DNA of 5,319 nucleotides from positions 1 to 5,319 of the forward strand of contig JALVRI010000292.1 of NCBI GenBank assembly GCA_027031325.1. Direction: 5' to 3'. A model generated the notes under the pieces. That model was not told where the DNA came from and did no database searches. It saw only the letters and a program-made list of their open reading frames with translations. The position numbers and the translations under genes are program-made. Positions within the stretch are counted from its first letter, which is position 1. Each line of letters begins with the position of its first letter. Positions 1-5,319 of this stretch are shown piece by piece. Source of the DNA: Desulfobacteraceae bacterium (lineage in GTDB: Bacteria; Desulfobacterota; Desulfobacteria; Desulfobacterales; Desulfosarcinaceae).

Positions 1-131
1 GACTACCGGGCGGTGAAGGGTGGATCCACACTCCGGCCTTCGCCGCCGCACCGGCCGCCTGAACTTCTCCAACCCTTTCATGAAATCGGTGGAAAAAGTC
101 GCGGCGGCATCCATCGGAATTTGGAGCCGGG
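1..131. other. Unassigned left edge, with a possible partial minus-strand frame
   Basis: Nothing firm lies after the DUF523 stop. On the minus strand one frame opens with ATG at 114 (MDAAATFSTDFMKGLEKFRR...) and stays open to the window edge with G/C-rich third positions, but it has no Shine-Dalgarno sequence and no recognised motif. A second minus frame is open as well. Neither resembles DUF1722. No hairpin with a U-tract was seen. Confidence 0.25.
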
Positions 132-674
132 TCAACGCAGCTTGCCAAAACGGGTGAGCTTTTCAATGAAGATGGCTTTGGCTAGCGGGTCATGCAGGTC
201 ATTTTCTTCGACAACCGGGATGGCCGGAAACCTTTTTGTGAAGGCGGCTGCAAAAAGACCCCGGCCGGACAGAAAAACAGAGCCGTTACCAAATATTTTG
301 GTGCTTTTAAGTCCACAGCTGGGCGACTTGGCCTTGAAGACGAATCCGCACAGGTCGACCTGTTCAAGCTCTCCAAGACGCCGTTCAATCCATGCTTCCA
401 TTTTCCCGGTCAGTTCGATCCTGGAATTCAGCGTAAACAGCCGGGGGCGGTCAGGGTCGCCTTCAAGGCGGACCGGTTCGCGGGGGATTCCAAGGCCGCA
501 TTCATTTTCCGGGCAGATGGCCACAAGCTCAAAGTGCTTTGCCAGTACCTTTCGGACATACCAATCCTGCTTGTGCCCGCCGTCCCATCTTACTTTCATC
601 CCCAGCAGGCAAGCACTTACTCCAATTGCCGGGGCCGGGCGGGCCGGGTTTTGCGATGAGGTTTTTTTTGTCAT
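132..674 (-). CDS. DUF523 (TudS-like) Fe-S protein, YbgA N-terminal type
   Basis: 180 residues from ATG 674. The frame is open further upstream to 884, but the domain begins with IGVSACLLG (17-25), so the short N-terminus is sensible. The domain continues VRWDGGHKQD (28-37), CPENECGLGIPREPVRL (54-70), GDPDRPRL (72-79), DLCGFVFKAKSPSCG (107-121) and FAAAFTKRFPAIPVVEE (141-157). The three cysteines C22, C54 and C120 are the conserved DUF523 set. DUF523 proteins named TudS bind a [4Fe-4S] cluster and desulfurate thiouracil or thiouridine, so a cytoplasmic desulfidase role follows from the family. The ECGLGIPRE and DPxxPRL signatures match the N-terminal half of YbgA-type DUF523-DUF1722 proteins, yet the protein stops right after this domain. 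An A8 run follows the start codon. No clear Shine-Dalgarno sequence is seen. It is 98 nt from the flavoprotein gene, so co-transcription is possible but not assured. Confidence 0.88.
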   Translation of the reverse strand: MTKKTSSQNPARPAPAIGVSACLLGMKVRWDGGHKQDWYVRKVLAKHFELVAICPENECGLGIPREPVRLEGDPDRPRLFTLNSRIELTGKMEAWIERRLGELEQVDLCGFVFKAKSPSCGLKSTKIFGNGSVFLSGRGLFAAAFTKRFPAIPVVEENDLHDPLAKAIFIEKLTRFGKLR

Positions 675-692
675 GCCGCCGGTTTTATTTAT

Positions 693-771
693 CCCGGATT
701 TTGCAGCCGGCGAGTTTGGCGAAGATGCGAGGCCGAGGGCAGGCATAGGCATTTGAAGTGCATAATCCGGG
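693..771 (-). repeat. 8-bp inverted repeat in the intergenic gap
   Basis: CCCGGATT at 693-700 is the exact reverse complement of AATCCGGG at 764-771, separated by 63 nt and filling most of the gap between the flavoprotein stop and the DUF523 start. On the minus strand the downstream arm is followed by ATAAATAAAA, an A/U-rich stretch but not a U-tract, so it is not a typical intrinsic terminator. It could be a folded leader or a chance repeat. Confidence 0.3.
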
Positions 772-772
772 T

Positions 773-1297
773 TTATTGCTTGCGATGGAGCTGGACGATG
801 CTGCGAAAGCCCAGACCGTAGCGGTTGTTGGTATAAATAGCAGTGGCCGGTGAAAAAGCATACAGGCCGATCCGTGACCCGCAAGGGTCAAGGCCTTTCA
901 ATTTATCCTTAAGGATGGTCGCAGCCTGGGGAAACCTTGCGGCGTAGGCCATGGCGATGGCGGTCGCCTCGGTGACATCTTTTGCCTTGCTCAGGCGGCC
1001 TTCCATCTGCAAACCTTCGATTTTGCGCCAGGAGGCTGAATCTTCCCACACGGCGGCGGCCACTTTCGAAGCGCCCAAACCCTGGCTCACATGACGGCTG
1101 GAGCCAGCCGAATAAAACCAGAAACTGCCCCTGAGCCAGACATAATAAACGGGCGCGGCCCAGGGGCCCTCGCTTGTACTTGTGGCCAGAACCATGGTCG
1201 AGCAGCGTTCTATCAGCCCGGTGGCCAGCCGGTTGAGTTCCGTCTGGTCCACTTCGGCCGGGGTCGCTTTTGCAAACCTGTCTTGTTGTTGGGGCAT
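773..1297 (-). CDS. Pyridoxamine 5'-phosphate oxidase-family split-barrel protein
   Basis: 174 residues. The sequence has the FMN-binding split-barrel pattern of PNPOx-related proteins: a helical N-terminus (LNRLATGLIERCSTMVLATS, 21-40), the first strands GPWAAPVYYVW (44-54) and GSFWFYSAGSSRHVSQGL (57-74), where SxRHxxNL-like residues face the flavin phosphate, then KVAAAVWED (78-86) and IEGLQMEGRLSK (93-104). The C-terminus (SRIGLYAFSPATAIYTNNRYGLGFR, in two blocks from 141 to 165) resembles the YhbP/UPF0306 type, where a strand reading LYxFxPxxxxYxDNxxGFG closes the barrel. Family members bind FMN, F420 or haem and often reduce small substrates; the cofactor and substrate here are not determined. 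It is not a true PdxH, being shorter and lacking its C-terminal part. It is separated from the binding-protein gene by only 8 nt, so it is the third gene of that transcript. No Shine-Dalgarno sequence is clear before the ATG, consistent with translational coupling. Confidence 0.8.
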   Translation of the reverse strand: MPQQQDRFAKATPAEVDQTELNRLATGLIERCSTMVLATSTSEGPWAAPVYYVWLRGSFWFYSAGSSRHVSQGLGASKVAAAVWEDSASWRKIEGLQMEGRLSKAKDVTEATAIAMAYAARFPQAATILKDKLKGLDPCGSRIGLYAFSPATAIYTNNRYGLGFRSIVQLHRKQ

Positions 1298-1305
1298 TTC
1301 AAAAT

Positions 1306-2211
1306 TCAGGGCCGGTGAGGTACGAAGCCGTAACGGCTGTAGATTGCTCCTGCCTTGTCAGACAGGAGGAAATCAATGAAACGCCCGGCCGCCTCAGGAT
1401 GGGGAGCATCGTTGAGACTGCAAACGTAATAGTTGATTTTATCACGCTGATCCAGTTGCTCACCCGGTTCTACCTGCTCGCAGGCCAGGCCGGTATTTTG
1501 GGCATGAATTACCTCGGTGGCCCAGACCGGTCCGACATCCACGGTTCCCTTGGCTATTCGCAAGGGGGTTTCGCGGTGATGAACCACTGTCATGATGGTG
1601 GTGCCTTCAGCGCGTTTTTCTTCCATGATTTTTGCGACAAGCGCATCTCCGCCGGCTTCCCGGTACATGTCGATAATGTGAAAAGCGATGTCTTCGTTGG
1701 CCGGGTCCGGTTGTGAAATTCTGACGTTATCTTCGGCAAGGTCGCTTAGCGCGCTTATCCCGGCCGGGTTGCCGGCCGGGACCATGAGGGTTAGCCGGTT
1801 GTGAAGATAGGGCCGGTATCCTCCCGGATCGATATGACCGGATTCCACCAGTTTTTGCATGGCGTCCAGGTTGACCGAAGCGTATACATCGGGTTTCAGG
1901 TCAAGCTGTTTGCCGCGGAAAAGCGCTCCCCGGGCCAGGATTTGTTTCAGTTCCAGGCCCGGGGGCAGGGTTTCGTAAACAATGCGCTTGATATCCGGGT
2001 TGTTGCTGGTGAAGGCTTCCAGCAGTTCTTCCATTACCATAAACTGGTTTCCGGCCATGAAAAGGCACAGGTCATTGTCGTTTCCGTATTCAAGGCCATG
2101 CAGGTCGTCTGCCCGGCCGTCGGGGATGATGGGAAGTTTGGTAACTGCTTGCATGACGGTTTCCCGTTTAAACGGCATCGTTAAGGGGCGGATCTTGCCG
2201 GGCGTCTTCAT
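1306..2211 (-). CDS. ModA-like ABC substrate-binding protein without signal peptide
   Basis: Up to 301 residues with the fold signature of type 2 extracellular binding proteins (ModA/SBP_bac_11-like). The first strand and helix are LCLFMAGNQFMVMEELLEAF (48-67). The segment LTLMVPAGNPAGISALSDLA (140-159) matches the ModA strand-plus-GNP motif. HHRETPLRIAKGTVDVGPVWATE (211-233) is the ligand-domain segment preceding the hinge, and the C-terminus AGRFIDFLLSDKAGAIYSRYGFVP is the usual end of these proteins. An oxyanion such as molybdate or a small organic anion is possible; the ligand cannot be read. None of the starts gives a hydrophobic export signal or lipobox, and no permease or ATPase gene is adjacent, so it looks cytoplasmic. 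The start is unresolved: ATG 2211 (AGGA too close, 44-nt overlap with the GTPase gene), ATG 2178 (no RBS) or ATG 2154 (GGA 7 nt upstream, 13-nt gap). The longest is listed. It lies 8 nt upstream of the flavoprotein gene. Confidence 0.82.
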   Translation of the reverse strand: MKTPGKIRPLTMPFKRETVMQAVTKLPIIPDGRADDLHGLEYGNDNDLCLFMAGNQFMVMEELLEAFTSNNPDIKRIVYETLPPGLELKQILARGALFRGKQLDLKPDVYASVNLDAMQKLVESGHIDPGGYRPYLHNRLTLMVPAGNPAGISALSDLAEDNVRISQPDPANEDIAFHIIDMYREAGGDALVAKIMEEKRAEGTTIMTVVHHRETPLRIAKGTVDVGPVWATEVIHAQNTGLACEQVEPGEQLDQRDKINYYVCSLNDAPHPEAAGRFIDFLLSDKAGAIYSRYGFVPHRP

Positions 2212-3622
2212 TTTCCTGGTCCGGTGGAAGACTGGCGATTTCTTTCAGCGCTTCGCGGATCTCGCGGGAGCCTTTTTCATAAATCTGCCACACAGCGGCG
2301 TATTGGCGCCGGACTTCGGCCAGGGAATATTTGCCCCTGGTTTTTTCAATATGGTTTTGCACCAGCTGCCTGACGGCTTCCCAGCTGTCCCGGCGGGTCT
2401 GGTTGTCCAGGTTTGTAAGATCATCCACGGCAGCCAGTGTTTTACGGTGGAAACGGCGATATAAAAAACGGTGGATACTCGTCAGCCACAAGGCCATGGT
2501 GGTTGCCCCGATGCTGCCGCAGATTGCAATCTGGATGACAGGATCAAGGCCTGCTCCCCAGGGTGTGGCCATGGTGGCTATCCATCCGGCCCCGGCCGCA
2601 AAGATTCCGGCCATAAAGGCCATGGCGGTGCCTTTCAAATGAAAGCGGCGGGCCTTGAGACGGAAGTTTATCAGGGCCTCGAGCAGGTGGACCAGCCTTT
2701 GACCATGGGTTTCGACGAAGGATGCCAAGTTGTCGAGGCGATGGCAGGGGGCCTTGAGGACCGCTTCTTTCAGGGCCTCGCGTTGATTCTCGAGGTACTT
2801 GAGATAATCCGGGGGTTGCTGGTCGTTGTTCTGGACGGCCCCCGGAGAATATGTAAGGTGGATCATGGGGATGTCCTTGCGGCCGGTGATTTGGGAAAGG
2901 TTCCAGCACAAGGTTCCGTAAACCCGGATCAGGTCCATCATTGAGGCGCATTCATCGATACGGTTGAGAACGAAGAGAACCCGGTCCTCAAATGTCTTGG
3001 CCGGCAAGGTTTCCCTCAGACTGGTGTGAGCCTCGCGCACGGTGCCGGCCTTATGGGGGTCGAAAAGCACAAGGACCAGGTCGGCGATCTGGGCAAGGTC
3101 ACCGATTACTTCCTGGTAATTATAGCCCCGGTCCCTTTCGGTAATGCTGTCGAGCATGCCGGGGGTGTCAATTATGGCCAAGTTCTTGAGAAAAGGCGAA
3201 TTGACCTTTTTGAGCCGGAAATGGGCCGCGAAGCGTTGGCCGTGTTTCTTGAGCGTTTCAAAAGGGTATTCCGGGTCATTGAGAAGCACCTTGCCGTCCC
3301 GCTCCTCGGTAATCCGGATCGGGCTGCCCGGGGCGGGGGAATCGTCGAAAGTCAGGACGGTAAAAGAATCATCGGTCGGCGCCTGACCGGTACCCTGTAT
3401 CTTGGCCCCCAAAAATTCGTTTATGAGGGTCGATTTGCCCGAAGAGTAGTTGCCCAGGACCAGCACCTGGGGCCGCCACTTGATGGTGGTTTCAAGCGGA
3501 ACTTCGCTATAGCCGTACTTGAGGGCCACCGGGGTGAGCTGGTCGGCCACCAGTTCCAGCAGTTCGATACGCAGCGAATTGATGTAATTGTCCCGATACA
3601 TATAAGCTATTTTCGCTCCCAC
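2168..3622 (-). CDS. EHD-like bacterial dynamin-family GTPase with two membrane segments
   Basis: 484 residues. It is a predicted nucleotide-hydrolysing, membrane-associated protein of the dynamin superfamily. All G motifs are visible: P-loop GNYSSGKST (57-65), switch I threonine in APTDDSFT (81-88), DTPG (152-155) and NRID (220-223, for NKxD). The flanking sequence recalls eukaryotic EHD proteins: PTDDSF against PTTDSF, RGYNYQEV after DTPG, VLFDPHK, and RVYGTLCWNLSQI against the EHD VYGALMWSLGKV. No EH domain is present. Residues about 280-330 and 390-465 are helical and charged, as expected for a stalk, and bracket two hydrophobic segments at about 332-352 and 361-382 that probably form a membrane hairpin. 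The start is uncertain: GTG at 3622 or ATG at 3601 (MYRDNYINS), neither with a well-spaced Shine-Dalgarno sequence. Its 3' end overlaps or abuts the next gene, so they are co-transcribed. The role (membrane bending, fusion or repair) is inferred from the family. Confidence 0.88.
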   Translation of the reverse strand: MGAKIAYMYRDNYINSLRIELLELVADQLTPVALKYGYSEVPLETTIKWRPQVLVLGNYSSGKSTLINEFLGAKIQGTGQAPTDDSFTVLTFDDSPAPGSPIRITEERDGKVLLNDPEYPFETLKKHGQRFAAHFRLKKVNSPFLKNLAIIDTPGMLDSITERDRGYNYQEVIGDLAQIADLVLVLFDPHKAGTVREAHTSLRETLPAKTFEDRVLFVLNRIDECASMMDLIRVYGTLCWNLSQITGRKDIPMIHLTYSPGAVQNNDQQPPDYLKYLENQREALKEAVLKAPCHRLDNLASFVETHGQRLVHLLEALINFRLKARRFHLKGTAMAFMAGIFAAGAGWIATMATPWGAGLDPVIQIAICGSIGATTMALWLTSIHRFLYRRFHRKTLAAVDDLTNLDNQTRRDSWEAVRQLVQNHIEKTRGKYSLAEVRRQYAAVWQIYEKGSREIREALKEIASLPPDQENEDARQDPPLNDAV

Positions 3623-3645
3623 CTTTTTCAGGTACAGCGTGCCAG

Positions 3646-3651
3646 ATTATA
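3646..3651 (-). promoter_or_regulatory. Possible -10 hexamer TATAAT before the dynamin-like gene
   Basis: In the 71-nt gap (3623-3693) the minus strand reads GGATTTATAATCTGG, a perfect sigma70 TATAAT. Transcription would begin near 3639, about 17 nt before the GTG at 3622 or 38 nt before the ATG at 3601. At 16-18 nt upstream there is no good -35 (only CTGAGA/CCTGAG), so the call rests on one hexamer. If real, it would make the dynamin-SBP-flavoprotein genes a separate transcription unit from the ferredoxin cassette. Confidence 0.35.
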
Positions 3652-3693
3652 AATCCGCCCCAAATTATCTCAGGTGGGTCGCGAAATCAACCT

Positions 3694-4080
3694 TCAAAAG
3701 CAACCGCAGCCGCAATCACACCCGCATTCAGTATTGGCCGCCATGGCCCTGACCACTTCCCGCGGCTCGGCCGGGGTGACGCTTTTGACCAGGATTTTGA
3801 TGACAAAAGGCGGCCGTTGGGCGATAGTTTTCATAAGGTTGCAACCCAGGTGCCCCATTAGTTCATCCATGGCTCCCGGTTCTACCTCAACCATGATGGT
3901 CTCACCGGCCTTCCTGCCTGAAAGGTGCATTTCCAGACCGCTGAGTCCATCGACTCCAATACCGAAAATGAAGTCGAAGCTCACGCGGGAGACGGTTTCG
4001 GCAGGATTGCCGGGGGGCGGTTCGATTGCGATTTCGAGGCCCACTTTCGTCATGGGTCCGATTGTCTTGGGCGGGTTCAT
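3694..4080 (-). CDS. FKBP/SlyD-like small protein with CxCxCxCxC metal-binding tail
   Basis: 128 residues. The ATG at 4080 overlaps the upstream TGA by 4 nt (ATGA), and an AAAGG ribosome-binding site lies 8 nt before it. This start is preferred over the longer open frame from 4275, which runs inside the methyltransferase-like gene. Residues 35-60 (FDFIFGIGVDGLSGLEMHLS, then GRKAGE) look like the FKBP core of SlyD, where a DYLHG...GLE..LEG...GD pattern occurs. Residues 92-105 (FVIKILVKSVTPAE) resemble the last FKBP strand (FNVEVVAIREATEEE in SlyD). The insert between them is too short for a full SlyD flap domain. The C-terminus is C119-G-C-D-C-G-C-G-C127-F, five cysteines at every second residue, plus C80. 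SlyD also ends in a Cys/His-rich metal tail used for nickel delivery, so a metal-binding or metal-delivery chaperone for the neighbouring zinc enzyme is a fair inference. The FKBP assignment is by eye and prolyl isomerase activity is not assured. Confidence 0.72.
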   Translation of the reverse strand: MNPPKTIGPMTKVGLEIAIEPPPGNPAETVSRVSFDFIFGIGVDGLSGLEMHLSGRKAGETIMVEVEPGAMDELMGHLGCNLMKTIAQRPPFVIKILVKSVTPAEPREVVRAMAANTECGCDCGCGCF

Positions 4081-5138
4081 TGGGTTTGCCTTTCGTTTTG
4101 ATCTATTTTCAAGTATTTGTGGCGCAGAATTGCTGCCATGCGGTTTATGACGGCAAATGCTTTTTCCACTGTTTTTTCCTTGTCCGGGTTGATAAGGCAA
4201 CAGGTCGCCGGTGAAAGCATACCCTGGGCGATCATCTGCTCTTTGTCGACGCCCCTTTCGGCCAATGTTTGCCACACCTGTTCCAGACGGTCGATCAGTC
4301 CGCCCGTGTCCTGGCGCTCGAACTCCTCCATGGCCGTGGGTACTATTCCCCAGACAATAATCGCTCCCTTGTCGAGAAAACGTTTCACCGCCGGGGCGTA
4401 GGAAGCAAAGACTTCAGCATTGGAGTAGATATCCATGGAGAGCACATCCAGGTCGAGGTTCAGCAAAAAGTCCCAATCAGGATTGCCGCAGAGGTGAATT
4501 CCCCGCGGGCGCTGAATGGATGCGAAGAAACGGTCCATTTCTTCTTTGGCCTTGTTGCTGTCATAGCCCGAAAGGGCCGAGAAGATGAACTGCAATCCGG
4601 GCTCGTCCACGAACATGAAGGCGTTAGGGTTGAGGGTCCTCAAGCGTTGGAGCTGGATGTTGATCCGGGCGGCCATGAAGTCGAACATGAAAGGGCGTAC
4701 CGTGTCATCGAACAGGATTGGGCGTTCGTCCTGATCGAGGATGTTGAACCCGAAACTGACAGGCCCTTCCAACTGGCCGCGGATGGCAATCCGTTCGCCC
4801 AGATCAAGGCCCAGAAATCGGTGGTAAACCACAGAATACCTGGAACTTATGTCAAGGTAGGCTGGATCTTCCATGGCTGCCATGGCCCCTTCCAGCTCCG
4901 TGATGAACCTGTCCATCGAAAAACGGAGGGTACGCTTTTCCACGTCCAGTTCGATACCGGGGAAATGTTCGGCCGCCTGGACGTACATGTCCTCATAATA
5001 GCTGAAATTGGGCAACTGGGGCCAGAAGGGTACATCCAGGGACAAGGCCTGTTCCAGGGCCCGGTCCACGTCGGTATGGGGCATTACCGCCATGGCGGTG
5101 GTGGCCAGGTTGCCGGGTATCGTTCCTGGTTTAACCAC
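4077..5138 (-). CDS. MetE/UROD-fold zinc-dependent methyltransferase-like protein
   Basis: A 353-residue protein from a GTG start at 5138. The reading frame stays open up to an ATG at 5207, but that stretch lies inside the ferredoxin gene in another frame, and the family-like N-terminus (GNLATTAMAVMPHTD, residues 8-23) directly follows the GTG. Next comes a WPQLP segment (39-43), typical of the UROD/cobalamin-independent methionine synthase-like superfamily. A DEPGLQ strand (178-183) and HLCGN (215-219) match the MetE core, and a late CC pair (313-314) follows. Aligned by eye to E. coli MetE, H215, C217, D236 and C313 or C314 take the places of the zinc ligands His641, Cys643, Glu665 and Cys726. 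At about 350 residues it is like the short MetE-core and MtaA-type enzymes, not the 750-residue MetE. The likely role is methyl transfer to a thiol or between a corrinoid and a thiol; the substrate is unknown. It is cytoplasmic, with no signal peptide. Its stop is shared with the next start (ATGA). Confidence 0.8.
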   Translation of the reverse strand: MVKPGTIPGNLATTAMAVMPHTDVDRALEQALSLDVPFWPQLPNFSYYEDMYVQAAEHFPGIELDVEKRTLRFSMDRFITELEGAMAAMEDPAYLDISSRYSVVYHRFLGLDLGERIAIRGQLEGPVSFGFNILDQDERPILFDDTVRPFMFDFMAARINIQLQRLRTLNPNAFMFVDEPGLQFIFSALSGYDSNKAKEEMDRFFASIQRPRGIHLCGNPDWDFLLNLDLDVLSMDIYSNAEVFASYAPAVKRFLDKGAIIVWGIVPTAMEEFERQDTGGLIDRLEQVWQTLAERGVDKEQMIAQGMLSPATCCLINPDKEKTVEKAFAVINRMAAILRHKYLKIDQNERQTQ

Positions 5139-5319
5139 AGGCGCTGTGCTCGATGGCGTCTTCGGGACAGACTTCCACGCAAGTGCAACACTCGATACAG
5201 TTTTCAATTGAACTGGCTACAGCTTTTGAATCCACCAGTTCGTATACTTCGCCGGGGCACGATTCTACACAGTCCGCGTGCCCGGTGCACTTGTCGTAAT
5301 CAACCTTGATGGTTACCGC
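5131..5319 (-). CDS. Ferredoxin, two 4Fe-4S motifs, 5' end cut by the window edge
   Basis: A small cytoplasmic electron carrier. The 62 visible residues begin inside the protein (AVTIKVDYDKC...) and end at TAA; probably only a few N-terminal residues are missing. The first motif is C-T-G-H-A-D-C-V-E-S-C-P (visible residues 11-22), so the second cysteine position of the usual CxxCxxCxxxCP is histidine. The second motif is C-I-E-C-C-T-C-V-E-V-C-P (41-52), canonical with one extra cysteine. In the family, the first three ligands of each motif plus the last cysteine of the other motif hold one cluster, so cluster I would have three Cys and a His: either a [3Fe-4S] or a His-ligated [4Fe-4S] centre (inference). 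The last 8 nt overlap the GTG start of the methyltransferase-like gene, which suggests it supplies electrons in the same process. The identification as a ferredoxin is firm; the partner is inferred. Confidence 0.93.
   Translation of the reverse strand, partial: AVTIKVDYDKCTGHADCVESCPGEVYELVDSKAVASSIENCIECCTCVEVCPEDAIEHSACG

Noticed and set aside
13..756. Plus-strand open frame opposite the DUF523 gene
   Set aside because: It is low-complexity Pro/Arg/Ser-rich and antisense to a clear domain; a shadow frame.
1760..1780. Direct repeat CCGGCCGGG / CCGGCCGGG
   Set aside because: It encodes the PAGNPAG stretch of the ModA-like motif and is explained by coding.
2490..2640. Repeated GGCCATGG-type words
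   Set aside because: They encode similar small residues plus Met in the two membrane segments of the GTPase; no regular spacing or array.
3026..3652. Plus-strand frame of 208 codons opposite the GTPase G domain
   Set aside because: The minus strand encodes the full set of G motifs here; no motif is found in the plus frame.
3623..3693. Terminator after the Cys-tail gene
   Set aside because: No stable G/C hairpin with a following U-tract could be found on the minus strand.
5139..5207. Upstream start (ATG 5207) for the methyltransferase-like gene
   Set aside because: These codons fall inside the ferredoxin gene in a different frame and the residues do not look like the family N-terminus; GTG 5138 fits better.
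4269..5309. Long plus-strand open frame of 346 codons
   Set aside because: It lies antisense to the methyltransferase-like gene and the ferredoxin, has no family motif, and is explained by the codon bias of the G/C-rich minus-strand genes.

Overview
The window is a compact block of seven recognisable genes, all on the minus strand and so read from the right edge to the left. The third codon position is strongly G/C-rich. The gene content suggests a strictly anaerobic, C1/corrinoid-metabolising bacterium, most likely of the Desulfobacterota (former Deltaproteobacteria): a two-cluster ferredoxin, a MetE/UROD-fold zinc methyltransferase, a signal-less ModA-like binding protein and a stand-alone DUF523 protein. 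The taxonomic placement is inference; there is no rRNA or other marker gene.

Right block (5319 to 3694), a tightly coupled cassette. The order is: the 3' part of a small ferredoxin that runs off the window edge; a zinc-dependent methyltransferase-like protein whose GTG start overlaps the ferredoxin stop by 8 nt; and a 128-residue FKBP/SlyD-like protein with a CxCxCxCxC tail, whose ATG overlaps the methyltransferase stop as ATGA. These three are almost certainly co-translated. A reasonable reading is a redox carrier, a zinc methyltransferase and a metal-handling chaperone working together, but the substrate cannot be read from the sequence.

Middle block (3622 to 773). After a 71-nt gap with a perfect TATAAT hexamer come a dynamin-like GTPase resembling eukaryotic EHD proteins with two C-terminal membrane segments, an ABC-type substrate-binding protein without an export signal, and a flavin-type split-barrel protein of the pyridoxamine-phosphate-oxidase superfamily. 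The spacing (overlap or 13-nt gap, then 8 nt) indicates one transcript. The functional link between a membrane-remodelling GTPase and a cytoplasmic binding protein is not obvious and is one of the more curious points here.

Left block (674 to 1). After a 98-nt gap holding an 8-bp inverted repeat lies a DUF523 (TudS-like, predicted Fe-S desulfidase) protein that matches the N-terminal half of YbgA-type proteins but ends without the DUF1722 half. The last 131 nt hold no convincing gene. No tRNA, rRNA, CRISPR array, IS element or strong intrinsic terminator was seen. The long plus-strand frames are antisense shadows.
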